Assembly: GCF_026723825.1 (NCBI RefSeq)
Contig: NZ_CP113519.1
Coordinates: 4,898,001-4,962,000 of the forward strand
Source of the DNA: Pseudomonas sp. GOM7
Lineage (GTDB): Bacteria > Pseudomonadota > Gammaproteobacteria > Pseudomonadales > Pseudomonadaceae
DNA: 64,000 nt
Reading direction: 5' to 3'
Part shown: piece after piece, positions 1 to 8,094 of the stretch
Layout: each line of letters begins with the position of its first letter
Numbering within the stretch: the stretch's first letter is position 1
Program-made: the position numbers and the translations under genes
The notes under the pieces: model-generated
Seen by the model: only the letters and a program-made list of their open reading frames with translations
Told to the model about the DNA's origin: nothing
Database searches by the model: none

Positions 1-207
1 CGCCCGGTTGAACCAGAGCTGCAGCCCCTGCTCCCAGGGCTCGGCAGCCTCGACGCGCAGGCGCGGCGGGTCGAACACCCGGCCGATCATCACGCCGACA
101 AGAAAGGCGATGAGCATGATCGAAGCCACGAAACGCCAGCGCAAACGCGGCCGCGGATCCTCCGGCGGCGTAGAATGGCGCCCGTCCCAGTGCTCGGAGT
201 GCTGCAT
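1..207 (-). CDS. Hypothetical membrane protein, N-terminal part (cut by window edge)
   Basis: An open minus-strand frame starts at the ATG complementary to 205-207 and runs off the left edge (69 codons visible). The N-terminus is polar, followed by one hydrophobic segment around residues 27-43 (FVASIMLIAFLVGVMIG) and then RVFDPPRLRVEAAEPWEQG, so it looks like a single-pass inner-membrane protein with a periplasmic tail. Its start codon overlaps the trmL start codon in a shared CATG. I do not recognise the family. A later start at the ATG of MLIAFLVG is possible. Confidence 0.5.
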   Translation of the reverse strand, partial: MQHSEHWDGRHSTPPEDPRPRLRWRFVASIMLIAFLVGVMIGRVFDPPRLRVEAAEPWEQGLQLWFNRA

Positions 208-670
208 GTTTCACGTCATCCTGTTTCAACCGGAAATTCCGCCCAATACCGGCAACATTATCAGGCTGTGCGCCAACAGCGGCTGCCAGTTGCACCTGAT
301 CGAGCCATTGGGCTTCGAGCTGGACGACAAGCGCCTGCGCCGCGCCGGCCTGGATTATCACGAATACGCCACGCTCAAGCGCCACGCGGATCTGCAGAGC
401 TGCCTCGACAGCCTCGGCCAACCGCGCCTGTTCGCCTTCACCACCAAGGGTTCGCAGCCGTTCCACGAGATTGCCTACCAGCCAGGCGATGCTTTCCTGT
501 TCGGCCCGGAGAGCCGTGGCCTGCCGGAGGAAGTGCGCAACGCCCTGCCGCCCGGGCAACGCGTGCGCCTGCCGATGCGCGCCGGCTGTCGCAGCCTGAA
601 CCTGTCCAATACCGTGGCGGTGACCGTCTACGAAGCCTGGCGGCAGAATGGCTTTGCCGACGCCGATTGA
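206..670 (+). CDS. trmL: tRNA (cytidine(34)-2'-O)-methyltransferase TrmL
   Basis: This 154-aa SPOUT-class enzyme methylates the 2'-O of the wobble nucleotide in certain tRNA-Leu species, using S-adenosylmethionine. The start MFHVILFQPEIPPNTGN is the family N-terminus. The SAM-binding knot is visible as LFGPESRGLP (about residues 99-108) and RSLNLSNTVAV (about 130-140). The ATG at 206 is preceded by GGAG at 196-199. Length is normal for TrmL/YibK. The reading frame is open further upstream, but that part is not TrmL-like and lies opposite the divergent gene. Confidence 0.95.
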   Translation: MFHVILFQPEIPPNTGNIIRLCANSGCQLHLIEPLGFELDDKRLRRAGLDYHEYATLKRHADLQSCLDSLGQPRLFAFTTKGSQPFHEIAYQPGDAFLFGPESRGLPEEVRNALPPGQRVRLPMRAGCRSLNLSNTVAVTVYEAWRQNGFADAD

Positions 671-685
671 GGCGGCAGGCGGGCA

Positions 686-1000
686 AGTTTGCTTTTTTTC
701 AGTGACTTGGACGCCGCTTCGGTGTTTTCGGAAACTCCTTGTTTCGCCCCCTCGGGCGACTCACTTTTCTTTGAGCTGCGCAAAGAAAAGTAAGCAAAAG
801 AAACGCACCCCCGCCATCCGGAACTAGGCGTCCCCGTCATGCTTCGCTCGACTTCCCTCACTCCGGCATCGCTCCGGGGTCGGCTTACAAGGGCCATCCC
901 TGGCCCTTTAAGCCTCTCGCGGCATCCATGCCGCTCGCCCCCTGCGCAATGCCTGCGTTCGGCCTCCTGAAGGGGGAATTTGCGCGCCTGAACGAACAGG
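686..1000 (+). repeat. Dispersed intergenic repeat, copy 1
   Basis: The gap 671-1550 has no credible gene. Its left half contains an ACTTTTCTTTG / CAAAGAAAAGT hairpin (about 769-791) flanked by GCGACTC and AAGCAAAAGAAACGC, followed by a segment with GGGCCATCCCTGGCCC and CGGCATCCATGCCG. The same blocks occur in opposite orientation at 1170-1450, so these are two diverged copies of one intergenic repeat family. Boundaries are approximate. Confidence 0.6.
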
Positions 1001-1169
1001 TGTGCCAGGCTAGTCCTGCGTGCTCTGGCGGCTGTGAAGTCGCGATGTGGCTGTTGAATTAAACCAATAGTTTCATTCGCGCAGTTTCATTCGCTTGAAT
1101 AGCTTGCCGGCCTTCAGCCGGCATTCTGGTCAGCCCTACGGCTGACCTCATACTCAAGCACTCCATGCT

Positions 1170-1450
1170 GATTCTGGGTTACCTCGGGTTCAGGCGCGTG
1201 CAGAGCCCGCCCAGGAGGGCGAACGGAATCGTCGTGGAAGAGGTTGAGCGACATGGATGTCGCGAGAGCCGCGATGGGCCAGGGATGGCCCACCGCGGCG
1301 GGCCTCTGGAGCGGCGATGGAGTGAGCGAACCCTGGCGAAGCCAGGGCCGGATGATCGGGCGGAGGGTTTGGTTACTTTGCCCGCAAAGTGACTCGCCCG
1401 GGAGGGCGAAACCAAAGACATCAGCAAAAACGCGGCAATTCGGAACAAAC
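1170..1450 (-). repeat. Dispersed intergenic repeat, copy 2 (inverted)
   Basis: Read on the minus strand, this stretch repeats the order of copy 1: GTGACTCGCCCGGGAGGGCG next to a TTACTTTG/CAAAGT hairpin, then GGGCCATCCCTGGCCC and GACATCCATGTCGCTC. Small frames on both strands are repeat-derived and are not called as genes. Confidence 0.55.
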
Positions 1451-1510
1451 ACCCGAACAACCAACAAGCCGACACCCCACACAAAACTTGCCAGTCCAGC
1501 ATGACGCCAC

Positions 1511-1540
1511 AAAACGCAAAAAGCGCCCCGAAGGGCGCTT
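1511..1540 (-). terminator. Rho-independent terminator of the secB operon
   Basis: A 7-bp stem (AGCGCCC 1522-1528 with GGGCGCT 1533-1539, loop CGAA) is followed on the minus strand by TTTTTGCGTTTTG. It lies 20 bp beyond the secB stop codon. Confidence 0.8.
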
Positions 1541-1561
1541 TCTCACTCAACCAACATGCTC

Positions 1562-2041
1562 TTACTGAACAGTGGTCTCGCCAGCCTGCTGCATGCGCTG
1601 CAGCTCCTGGGCGTACAGAGCATCGAAGTTCACCGGCGACAGCATCAGCGCCGGGAAGGAGCCGCGGGTCACCAGGCTGTCCAGTGCTTCACGGGCATAA
1701 GGGAACAGGATGTTCGGGCAGAAGGCGCCGAGGGTGTGGCTCATGGAGGCGCCATCGAGGCCCTTGATCAGGAAGATACCAGCCTGCTGCACTTCGGCGA
1801 TGAAGGCGACTTCTTCACCGTTCTTCACGGTCACCGACAGCGTCAGCACCACTTCGTGGAAGTCACCTTCCAGGGCCTTCTGGCGGGTGTTGAGATCCAG
1901 ACCGACGCTCGGCGTCCACTCCTGACGGAAGATTTCCGGGCTCTTCGGCGCCTCGAAGGACAGATCCTTGACGTAGATGCGCTGCAGGGAGAACTGAGGG
2001 GTCTGCTCGGCGGCGGCGCCGCTGTTGGCTTGCTCGGTCAT
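1562..2041 (-). CDS. secB: Protein-export chaperone SecB
   Basis: SecB is a 159-aa cytosolic tetrameric chaperone that keeps preproteins unfolded and hands them to SecA. The start MTEQANSG and the conserved stretch FSLQRIYVKDLSFEAP identify it, as do the segments GIFLIKGLD and CPNILFPYAREA. The longer open frame upstream of 2041 lacks SecB character. It is the last gene of a minus-strand run rhodanese-grx-secB, 28 bp after grxC, and is followed by a terminator. Confidence 0.97.
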   Translation of the reverse strand: MTEQANSGAAAEQTPQFSLQRIYVKDLSFEAPKSPEIFRQEWTPSVGLDLNTRQKALEGDFHEVVLTLSVTVKNGEEVAFIAEVQQAGIFLIKGLDGASMSHTLGAFCPNILFPYAREALDSLVTRGSFPALMLSPVNFDALYAQELQRMQQAGETTVQ

Positions 2042-2069
2042 GGCGTTGGCCTTCCTTAACGTTGAGGTT

Positions 2070-2330
2070 TCAAGCGGGGCTCTGCAGCAGGGCGTCGAGC
2101 TTGCCGGCGCGCTCCAGGGCATAGAGGTCGTCACAGCCACCCACGTGGGTGCTGCCGATCCAGATTTGCGGTACCGAGGTGCGCCCGGCCTTGCGGGTCA
2201 TCTCCGCGCGCACGGCCGGCTGGCCATCGACGCGAATCTCCTCGTAATCCACCCCTTTGCTGGCCAGCAGTTGCTTGGCCCGTACGCAGAAGGGGCACCA
2301 GTCGCTGGAGTAGATGACCACCTGGGCCAT
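2070..2330 (-). CDS. grxC: Glutaredoxin 3 (GrxC)
   Basis: An 86-aa dithiol glutaredoxin that reduces disulfides and mixed glutathione disulfides in the cytosol. The active site is CPFC (residues 12-15) after the first strand VVIYSSDW. The cis-Pro region TSVPQIWIG and the glutathione-binding GGCDDL motif are intact. Length is normal. It starts 1 bp after the stop of the upstream rhodanese gene and is co-oriented with secB. Confidence 0.95.
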   Translation of the reverse strand: MAQVVIYSSDWCPFCVRAKQLLASKGVDYEEIRVDGQPAVRAEMTRKAGRTSVPQIWIGSTHVGGCDDLYALERAGKLDALLQSPA

Positions 2331-2331
2331 G

Positions 2332-2745
2332 TCACTTCACCAGCGGCAGGTTGTCACCACGCCAGGTGGCGATGCCACCGGAGAGTTTGGCAGCGGTGAA
2401 ACCGGCTTTCTTCAGCTCGCGCGCGATGCTGCCGGCCTGCTGGCCCATGGCATCGACGATGACGATGGTCTTGGCCTTGTGCTTTTCCAGCTCGGCGATA
2501 CGCGCGTTCACCTTCTCGTAGGGAATGTGCAGCGAATCGACGATATGCCCGGCGGAGAAATCCTTCTGCGAACGCACGTCGAGTACCACGCCCTGGTCGC
2601 TGTTGACCAGCGCGGTCAGCTCGCGAGTGGACAGGCTCTGCCCGCCCTTGCGCATTTCGGTGACGATCAGCAGCACCAGCAGAACCACGAAGGTTCCGGC
2701 CAATACGTAGTGGTTGGTGACGAACTCAATCAGGTTGGCGAACAT
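2332..2745 (-). CDS. YibN-like membrane-anchored rhodanese-domain protein
   Basis: A 137-aa protein with an N-terminal membrane anchor (residues 14-28, VLAGTFVVLLVLLIV) and one rhodanese domain (about 37-135; VVLDVRSQKDFSAGHI, GGIATWRGDNLP). The loop where active rhodaneses carry catalytic Cys reads IVIVDAMGQQAG, so the Cys is absent here and sulfurtransferase activity is unlikely; a binding role is inferred. It is first in the rhodanese-grxC-secB run and diverges from gpmI, with 146 bp between the two starts. Confidence 0.88.
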   Translation of the reverse strand: MFANLIEFVTNHYVLAGTFVVLLVLLIVTEMRKGGQSLSTRELTALVNSDQGVVLDVRSQKDFSAGHIVDSLHIPYEKVNARIAELEKHKAKTIVIVDAMGQQAGSIARELKKAGFTAAKLSGGIATWRGDNLPLVK

Positions 2746-2891
2746 CTATAAGACCCAGGACGGTAAAATGCCGGCCAGTATACACAGCCCCACAGGTCGG
2801 CCAAACCCCGTCCGGCAGTGACGTGCCAGGCGCTTGACCGTAGAATGCCCGGCCTTGTCTTCCGCCAATCGACCCAGAGCGAGCCAGCTAA

Positions 2892-4424
2892 ATGAGCGCC
2901 ACGCCCAAACCCTTGGTTCTGATCATCCTCGACGGCTTCGGTCACAGCGACAAACCCGAATACAACGCCATTTATGCGGCCAACACACCGGTCTACGATC
3001 GCCTGCGCGCCACCTACCCACACGGCCTGATCTCCGGCAGCGGCATGGATGTCGGCCTGCCGGACGGGCAGATGGGCAACTCCGAAGTCGGTCACATGAA
3101 CCTCGGTGCCGGGCGCGTGGTGTACCAGGACTTCACCCGCGTGACCAAGGCGATCCGCGACGGCGAATTCTTCGACAACGCCACGATCAACCAGGCCGTG
3201 GACAAGGCCGTGGCTGCCGGCAAGGCCGTGCACATCCTCGGCCTGCTCTCCGATGGTGGCGTGCACAGCCACCAGGATCACATCGTCGCCATGGCCGAAC
3301 TGGCCGCCAAACGCGGCGCCGAGAAGATCTACCTGCACGCCTTCCTCGATGGCCGCGACACCCCGCCGAAGAGCGCGCAACCCTCCATCGAACTGCTTGA
3401 CGCCACCTTCGCCCGCCTCGGCAAGGGCCGTATCGCCAGCCTCACCGGCCGCTACTTCGCCATGGATCGCGACAACCGCTGGGATCGCGTCGAACAGGCC
3501 TACCACCTGATCGTCGACGGCGCTGGCCAGTTCAAGGCTGCCTCAGCCGTGGAGGGCCTGCAGGCTGCCTACGAGCGTGGCGAGAGCGACGAGTTCGTCA
3601 AGGCCACCAGCATCGGTGAGCCGGTACGGGTCGAGGACGGCGACGCCGTGGTATTCATGAACTTCCGCGCCGACCGTGCCCGCGAACTGACCCGCGCCTT
3701 CGTCGAGCCCGGTTTCAAGGAATTCGAGCGCAAGCGTGCGCCACAGGTCAGCTTCGTCATGCTCACCCAGTACGCGGCGAGCATACCGGCACCGGCGGCC
3801 TTCGCCCCGGAGGCGCTGACCAACGTGCTCGGCGAGTACCTGGCGAAGAACGGCAAGACCCAGCTACGCATCGCCGAAACCGAGAAATACGCCCACGTCA
3901 CCTTCTTCTTCTCCGGCGGCCGCGAAGAGCCGTTCGAGGGCGAAGAGCGCATCCTGATTCCCTCGCCGAACGTCGCCACCTACGACCTCAAGCCGGAAAT
4001 GAGCGCACCGGAAGTCACCGACAAGATAGTCGACGCCATCGAGAACCAGCGTTATGACGTGATCATCGTCAACTACGCCAACGGCGACATGGTCGGCCAC
4101 ACCGGCGTGTTCGAGGCGGCGGTCAAGGCCGTGGAAACCCTCGACACCTGCGTCGGCCGCATCACCGAAGCGCTGGAAAAGGTCGGCGGCGAGGCGCTGA
4201 TCACCGCCGACCACGGCAACGTCGAGCAGATGGAAGACGAGTGCACCGGCCAGGCGCACACCGCCCATACCTGCGAGCCAGTGCCGTTCATCTACGTCGG
4301 CAAGCGCCCGGCGCGCATCCGCGAAGGCGGCGTGCTGGCCGACGTGGCGCCCACCCTGCTCAAACTGATGGGCCTGCCGCAACCGAGCGAAATGACCGGC
4401 AAGCCCATCGTCGAGCTGCAATAA
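2892..4424 (+). CDS. gpmI: 2,3-bisphosphoglycerate-independent phosphoglycerate mutase
   Basis: A 510-aa metal-dependent mutase that interconverts 3- and 2-phosphoglycerate in glycolysis and gluconeogenesis. It belongs to the alkaline phosphatase superfamily: metal ligand Asp14 in LIILDGFGHSD, the phosphorylated Ser64 in MGNSEVGHMN, and the later metal motifs NYANGDMVGHTG and ITADHGNVEQM. Length is typical. It stands alone between the divergent rhodanese gene and envC. Confidence 0.97.
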   Translation: MSATPKPLVLIILDGFGHSDKPEYNAIYAANTPVYDRLRATYPHGLISGSGMDVGLPDGQMGNSEVGHMNLGAGRVVYQDFTRVTKAIRDGEFFDNATINQAVDKAVAAGKAVHILGLLSDGGVHSHQDHIVAMAELAAKRGAEKIYLHAFLDGRDTPPKSAQPSIELLDATFARLGKGRIASLTGRYFAMDRDNRWDRVEQAYHLIVDGAGQFKAASAVEGLQAAYERGESDEFVKATSIGEPVRVEDGDAVVFMNFRADRARELTRAFVEPGFKEFERKRAPQVSFVMLTQYAASIPAPAAFAPEALTNVLGEYLAKNGKTQLRIAETEKYAHVTFFFSGGREEPFEGEERILIPSPNVATYDLKPEMSAPEVTDKIVDAIENQRYDVIIVNYANGDMVGHTGVFEAAVKAVETLDTCVGRITEALEKVGGEALITADHGNVEQMEDECTGQAHTAHTCEPVPFIYVGKRPARIREGGVLADVAPTLLKLMGLPQPSEMTGKPIVELQ

Positions 4425-4448
4425 GAGCAGCTTCAGGCCACGAGAATC

Positions 4449-4499
4449 GTAGCCCGGATGCAATCCGGGGAGTCCGCTCCCGGATTGCATCCGGGCTAC
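4449..4499. repeat. REP-like perfect inverted repeat (21-bp arms)
   Basis: The arms 4449-4469 and 4479-4499 are perfect reverse complements separated by 9 bp (core GTAGCCCGGATGCAATCCGG). This is the common GTAGCCCGGAT-type intergenic palindrome of GC-rich gammaproteobacteria. It may also act as a transcript 3' end for gpmI, though there is no T tract. Confidence 0.8.
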
Positions 4500-4602
4500 C
4501 CGTCGTTTTCGCTCTTCTTGCCGCTTGTGGCTTGCAGCTTGCCGCTGCTTTTTTAGGCATACTAGGCGCCATTGCCGCCCCGTCTCAGGTGTCGCTCACT
4601 CC

Positions 4603-5844
4603 ATGCGTCGTGTCCTCATCTTCGTTCTACTCAGCAGCCTGCTCGCTCCGGCCATGGCCGATCAGCGTGCCGATACCCAGCGCCAGCTAGAAGCGGCGCG
4701 TCAGGACGTCACCGAGCTGAAGAAGATGCTGGAGAAACTGCAGCAGGAGAAATCCGGCGTTCAGCAACAGTTGAAGAAAACTGAAACCGAGATGGGCGAC
4801 CTGCAGAAGCAGGTCAACGAGCTGAAGCGTGAGCTCGACAGCAGCGAGACGGAAATCCAGCGCCTGGATCAGGAGAAAAAAAAACTCCAGAGCGCACGCA
4901 GTGAACAACAACGGCTGATCGCCATTCAGGCCCGCGCCGCCTATCAGAGCGGCCGCCAGGAATACCTCAAGCTGCTGCTCAACCAGCAGAATCCGGAAAA
5001 GTTCTCGCGCACCCTCACCTACTATGACTACCTGAGCCATGCGCGCCTGGAGCAACTCTCGGCATTCAACGAGACCCTGCGCCAACTGGCCAACGTCGAA
5101 CAGGAAATCAGCAATCATCAGGCCCAACTGCAGGCGCAGAAGGCCGAGCTGGATCAGCGCCATGCCCAGCTCGCCGAGGCGCGCAAGGAACGCCAGCAGG
5201 CCCTGGCCAAGCTCAATAGCGAATTTTCCAGCCGTGACAAGCGCCTCAAGGCCCGCCAGCAGGAGCAAGCCGAGCTGGGCCGCGTGCTCAAGACCATCGA
5301 AGAAACCCTGGCGCGCCAGGCGCGCGAAGCGGAAGAGGCGCGCAAGCGCGAGCTGGCCGCCCGCGAAGCCCGCCCCAGCAGTAGCGGCAAGCCCGCTGCC
5401 AGCGCCCCCCTGGTCAGCTCCGGGGCCATCTATGGCGGGCCTTTTGCCAGCGCACGGGGCAAGTTGCCCTGGCCCGTCGATGGCCGATTGGTAGCTCGCT
5501 ACGGAACCCCACGCGGCGATGATGCTCGTACTAAGTGGGATGGCGTCCTGATCGGCGCGCAGGCGGGCAGCCAGGTGCGCGCCGTGCACGGGGGACGCGT
5601 GGTTTTCGCAGACTGGTTGCGCGGCGCCGGTCTGTTAGTCATTCTCGACCATGGTAACGGCTATCTGAGCCTGTACGGCCATAATCAGAGCCTGCTCAAG
5701 CGAGCCGGTGACCTGGTCAAGGCGGGCGAAGCCATTTCCACGGTCGGAACCAGCGGCGGCCAGGCTACCCCGGCACTGTATTTCGCCATCCGCCAGAACG
5801 GTCGCCCGAGTGATCCGGCACAATGGTGCCGCGCGCAGGGATAA
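4603..5844 (+). CDS. envC: EnvC-type murein hydrolase activator
   Basis: A 413-aa periplasmic protein with a signal peptide (RRVLIFVLLSSLLAPAMA, cleavage near residue 20), a long Gln/Glu-rich coiled coil (about 22-260) and a C-terminal LytM/M23 domain (about 290-410). EnvC activates AmiA/AmiB amidases at the septum via FtsEX. The LytM domain is degenerate: where M23 enzymes have metal-binding His/Asp and HxH there are KWDGVLIGA and ALYFAIRQNG. This fits a non-enzymatic activator. The ATG at 4603 is the start that leaves a clean signal peptide. Confidence 0.9.
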   Translation: MRRVLIFVLLSSLLAPAMADQRADTQRQLEAARQDVTELKKMLEKLQQEKSGVQQQLKKTETEMGDLQKQVNELKRELDSSETEIQRLDQEKKKLQSARSEQQRLIAIQARAAYQSGRQEYLKLLLNQQNPEKFSRTLTYYDYLSHARLEQLSAFNETLRQLANVEQEISNHQAQLQAQKAELDQRHAQLAEARKERQQALAKLNSEFSSRDKRLKARQQEQAELGRVLKTIEETLARQAREAEEARKRELAAREARPSSSGKPAASAPLVSSGAIYGGPFASARGKLPWPVDGRLVARYGTPRGDDARTKWDGVLIGAQAGSQVRAVHGGRVVFADWLRGAGLLVILDHGNGYLSLYGHNQSLLKRAGDLVKAGEAISTVGTSGGQATPALYFAIRQNGRPSDPAQWCRAQG

Positions 5845-5891
5845 CCAGGCTTGCTGCCTGGTGGCGCCTCATCCACTTAGGAGTTGTCTTC

Positions 5892-7205
5892 ATGCCCCAT
5901 CGCTTCCGCCCCACCTGCCTGGCTCTGGCCCTTGGTCTGTTGCTCGGCGCTCCCGCCCTGCAGGCTGCCGAGCCTGCCCCCGCGCCAGCGGCGAGCAGCA
6001 AGGCGGCGCCACTGCCACTGGATGAGCTGCGCACCTTCGCCGAGGTGATGGATCGCATCAAGGCCGCCTATGTCGAGCCGGTCAGCGACAAGACCCTGCT
6101 GGAGAATGCCATCAAGGGCATGCTCAGCAACCTGGACCCGCATTCGGCCTATCTGGAGCCAGACGCCTTCGCCGAGCTGCAGGAAAGCACCAGCGGCGAA
6201 TTCGGTGGCCTGGGCATCGAGGTGGGCATGGAGGATGGCTTCGTCAAGGTGGTGTCGCCGATCGACGATACTCCGGCCTCGAAAGCCGGCATCCAGCCAG
6301 GTGACCTGATCATCAAGATCGACGGCCAGCCGACCAAGGGCCTGTCGATGATGGAAGCCGTGGACAAGATGCGCGGCAAGGCCGGCAGCGAGATCGAGCT
6401 GACCCTGGTGCGCGATGGCGGTCGCCCATTCGACATCACCCTGACCCGCGCGGTGATCAAGGTGCGCAGCGTCAAGAGCCAGTTGCTGGAAGATGGTTAC
6501 GGCTACCTGCGGATCTCGCAGTTCCAGGTCAACACTGGCGAGGAAGTGGGCAAGGCGCTGACCAAGCTGCGCAAGGAAAACGGCAACAAGAAGCTGCGCG
6601 GCCTGGTGATGGATCTGCGCAACAACCCGGGCGGCGTGCTGCAGGCGGCGGTGGAAGTGGCCGACCACTTCCTCAAGAGCGGCCTGATCGTCTACACCGA
6701 AGGGCGCCTGGCCAACTCCGAGTTGCGCTTCAACGCCGACCCGGCCGATGCCAGCGAGGGCGTGCCTCTGGTGGTATTGATCAATGGCGGCAGCGCCTCG
6801 GCCTCGGAAATCGTCGCCGGTGCCTTGCAGGATCACAAACGCGCCGTGCTGATGGGCACCGACAGCTTCGGCAAGGGCTCGGTGCAAACCGTGCTGCCGC
6901 TGAACAACGACCGCGCGTTGAAGCTGACTACAGCGCTGTACTTCACCCCCAACGGCCGCTCGATCCAGGCGCAGGGCATCGTTCCGGACATCGAGGTGGA
7001 GCGCGCCAAGGTCACCCGTGAGCAGGATCCCGAAGGCATCAAGGAAGCCGATCTGCTCGGCCACCTGGGCAATGGCAATGGCGGCGCCGACCGCCCGAGC
7101 AAGGCCGCGCAGGCCTCTCGCAAAGAGCGCCCGCAGGATGACGACTATCAACTGAGCCAGGCGCTGAACCTGCTCAAGGGGTTGAACGTCACCCGCGACG
7201 AGTGA
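5892..7205 (+). CDS. ctpA: Carboxyl-terminal processing protease (S41 family)
   Basis: A 437-aa periplasmic serine protease with a signal peptide ending near LQAAEP, a PDZ domain (about 85-170; FGGLGIEVGMEDGFVKV) and an S41 catalytic domain. The nucleophile Ser lies in NGGSASASEIVAGALQD and the catalytic Lys in DSFGKGSVQTV. It lies 47 bp downstream of envC, so the two may be co-transcribed; in Pseudomonas CtpA family members degrade peptidoglycan cross-link hydrolases. It ends in a strong terminator at 7214-7260. Confidence 0.93.
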   Translation: MPHRFRPTCLALALGLLLGAPALQAAEPAPAPAASSKAAPLPLDELRTFAEVMDRIKAAYVEPVSDKTLLENAIKGMLSNLDPHSAYLEPDAFAELQESTSGEFGGLGIEVGMEDGFVKVVSPIDDTPASKAGIQPGDLIIKIDGQPTKGLSMMEAVDKMRGKAGSEIELTLVRDGGRPFDITLTRAVIKVRSVKSQLLEDGYGYLRISQFQVNTGEEVGKALTKLRKENGNKKLRGLVMDLRNNPGGVLQAAVEVADHFLKSGLIVYTEGRLANSELRFNADPADASEGVPLVVLINGGSASASEIVAGALQDHKRAVLMGTDSFGKGSVQTVLPLNNDRALKLTTALYFTPNGRSIQAQGIVPDIEVERAKVTREQDPEGIKEADLLGHLGNGNGGADRPSKAAQASRKERPQDDDYQLSQALNLLKGLNVTRDE

Positions 7206-7213
7206 GGCCAGAC

Positions 7214-7260
7214 GCGCAATGAAAAAGCCCGGACATGCAGTCCGGGCTTTTTCATTGCGC
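7214..7260. terminator. Bidirectional terminator, 21-bp stem
   Basis: A perfect 21-bp inverted repeat (7214-7234 with 7240-7260, loop ATGCA) contains AAAAAGCCCGG / CCGGGCTTTTT, so it offers a T tract on both strands. It separates ctpA (+) from the convergent binding-protein gene (-). Confidence 0.9.
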
Positions 7261-7265
7261 AGCCG

Positions 7266-8021
7266 TTACAAGTAGTTGTTGGTCACTTCGTCGATGTAGC
7301 CCTCAGCGCGCATGGCGTCCAGCGCCTGCTGCAGCCGCTGCACCACCTCGTCGGGAGTATCCTTGTTCAGGGCCAGGTACAGCTCGGCATCCTTGAAACG
7401 CAACACGGTATTGAGGCCGGTAACGTCTTCCTGCTTGGCCAGGTAGCGGCCTACCGGGTCGGTGGTGGCCCACAGGTCGATCTGCCCGCGCACCAGCTTC
7501 TTCACGTTCTCCTGGTCACGCAGGGCGTTGATCGGCGCCAGGCCCTGGCTTTCCAGATTCTGGCTGACGGCGTCGTTCTTGTAGGCACCGATACGATACT
7601 TGGCCGCCTCCTTCAGGCTCGACACCTTGATGTCGCTACCCGGCGCCGCGAGCAGCACCCAGCCGGTCTTGGCGATGGGGCCAACCCACTTGAACAGCGG
7701 CTTGCGCTCCTCGGTGTAGGTGGTGGAGAACAGGCCGTAGTTGGGCTTGTCCAGGGTCAGGCGATACAGGCGATCCCAGGGAAAGCGCAGGGTCAGGGTG
7801 TAGTTGATGCCGGCGCGCTTGAACATCTCACGGACGATATCGGCACTGATGCCATCGATCGAGTCGTCACGGGCGAAGTTCTTGTCATCGATCGCCATGT
7901 TGAACGGCGGGAAATTCTCGGTCAGCAGGATCACCTTGTAATCCTGCGGCAGTTCCGCATGGGCGATACCGGCGCCGAGGCACAGGACAAACAGCAGACG
8001 TTGACTCAGTTTCTTCAGCAT
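7266..8021 (-). CDS. Periplasmic solute-binding protein, family 3 (paralogue A)
   Basis: A 251-aa secreted protein: signal peptide LLFVLCLGAGIAHA, then a bacterial extracellular solute-binding family 3 fold (VILLTENFPPFNMA, WVGPIAKTGWVLLA, YRIGAYKNDAVSQNL, ALDAMRAEGYIDEV). Family 3 proteins usually bind amino acids for ABC importers, but no permease or ATPase gene adjoins it. It is a close paralogue of the next gene (8095-8844), so the pair arose by tandem duplication. The substrate cannot be told from sequence. Confidence 0.85.
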   Translation of the reverse strand: MLKKLSQRLLFVLCLGAGIAHAELPQDYKVILLTENFPPFNMAIDDKNFARDDSIDGISADIVREMFKRAGINYTLTLRFPWDRLYRLTLDKPNYGLFSTTYTEERKPLFKWVGPIAKTGWVLLAAPGSDIKVSSLKEAAKYRIGAYKNDAVSQNLESQGLAPINALRDQENVKKLVRGQIDLWATTDPVGRYLAKQEDVTGLNTVLRFKDAELYLALNKDTPDEVVQRLQQALDAMRAEGYIDEVTNNYL

Positions 8022-8094
8022 AAGAGCGACTCCCCAGACTTCATATCGATAGGATCGGCCCACCGCCGAGAGCACCCGCTCCCGCACGGCGCAC

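Noticed and set aside
5877..7151. A 424-codon open frame on the minus strand opposite ctpA
   Set aside because: It is an antisense shadow caused by GC-rich codon structure; the + strand has a complete S41 protease. The same holds for the long minus frame 14402-16474 opposite asmA and the + frame 12534-14114 opposite the MFS gene.
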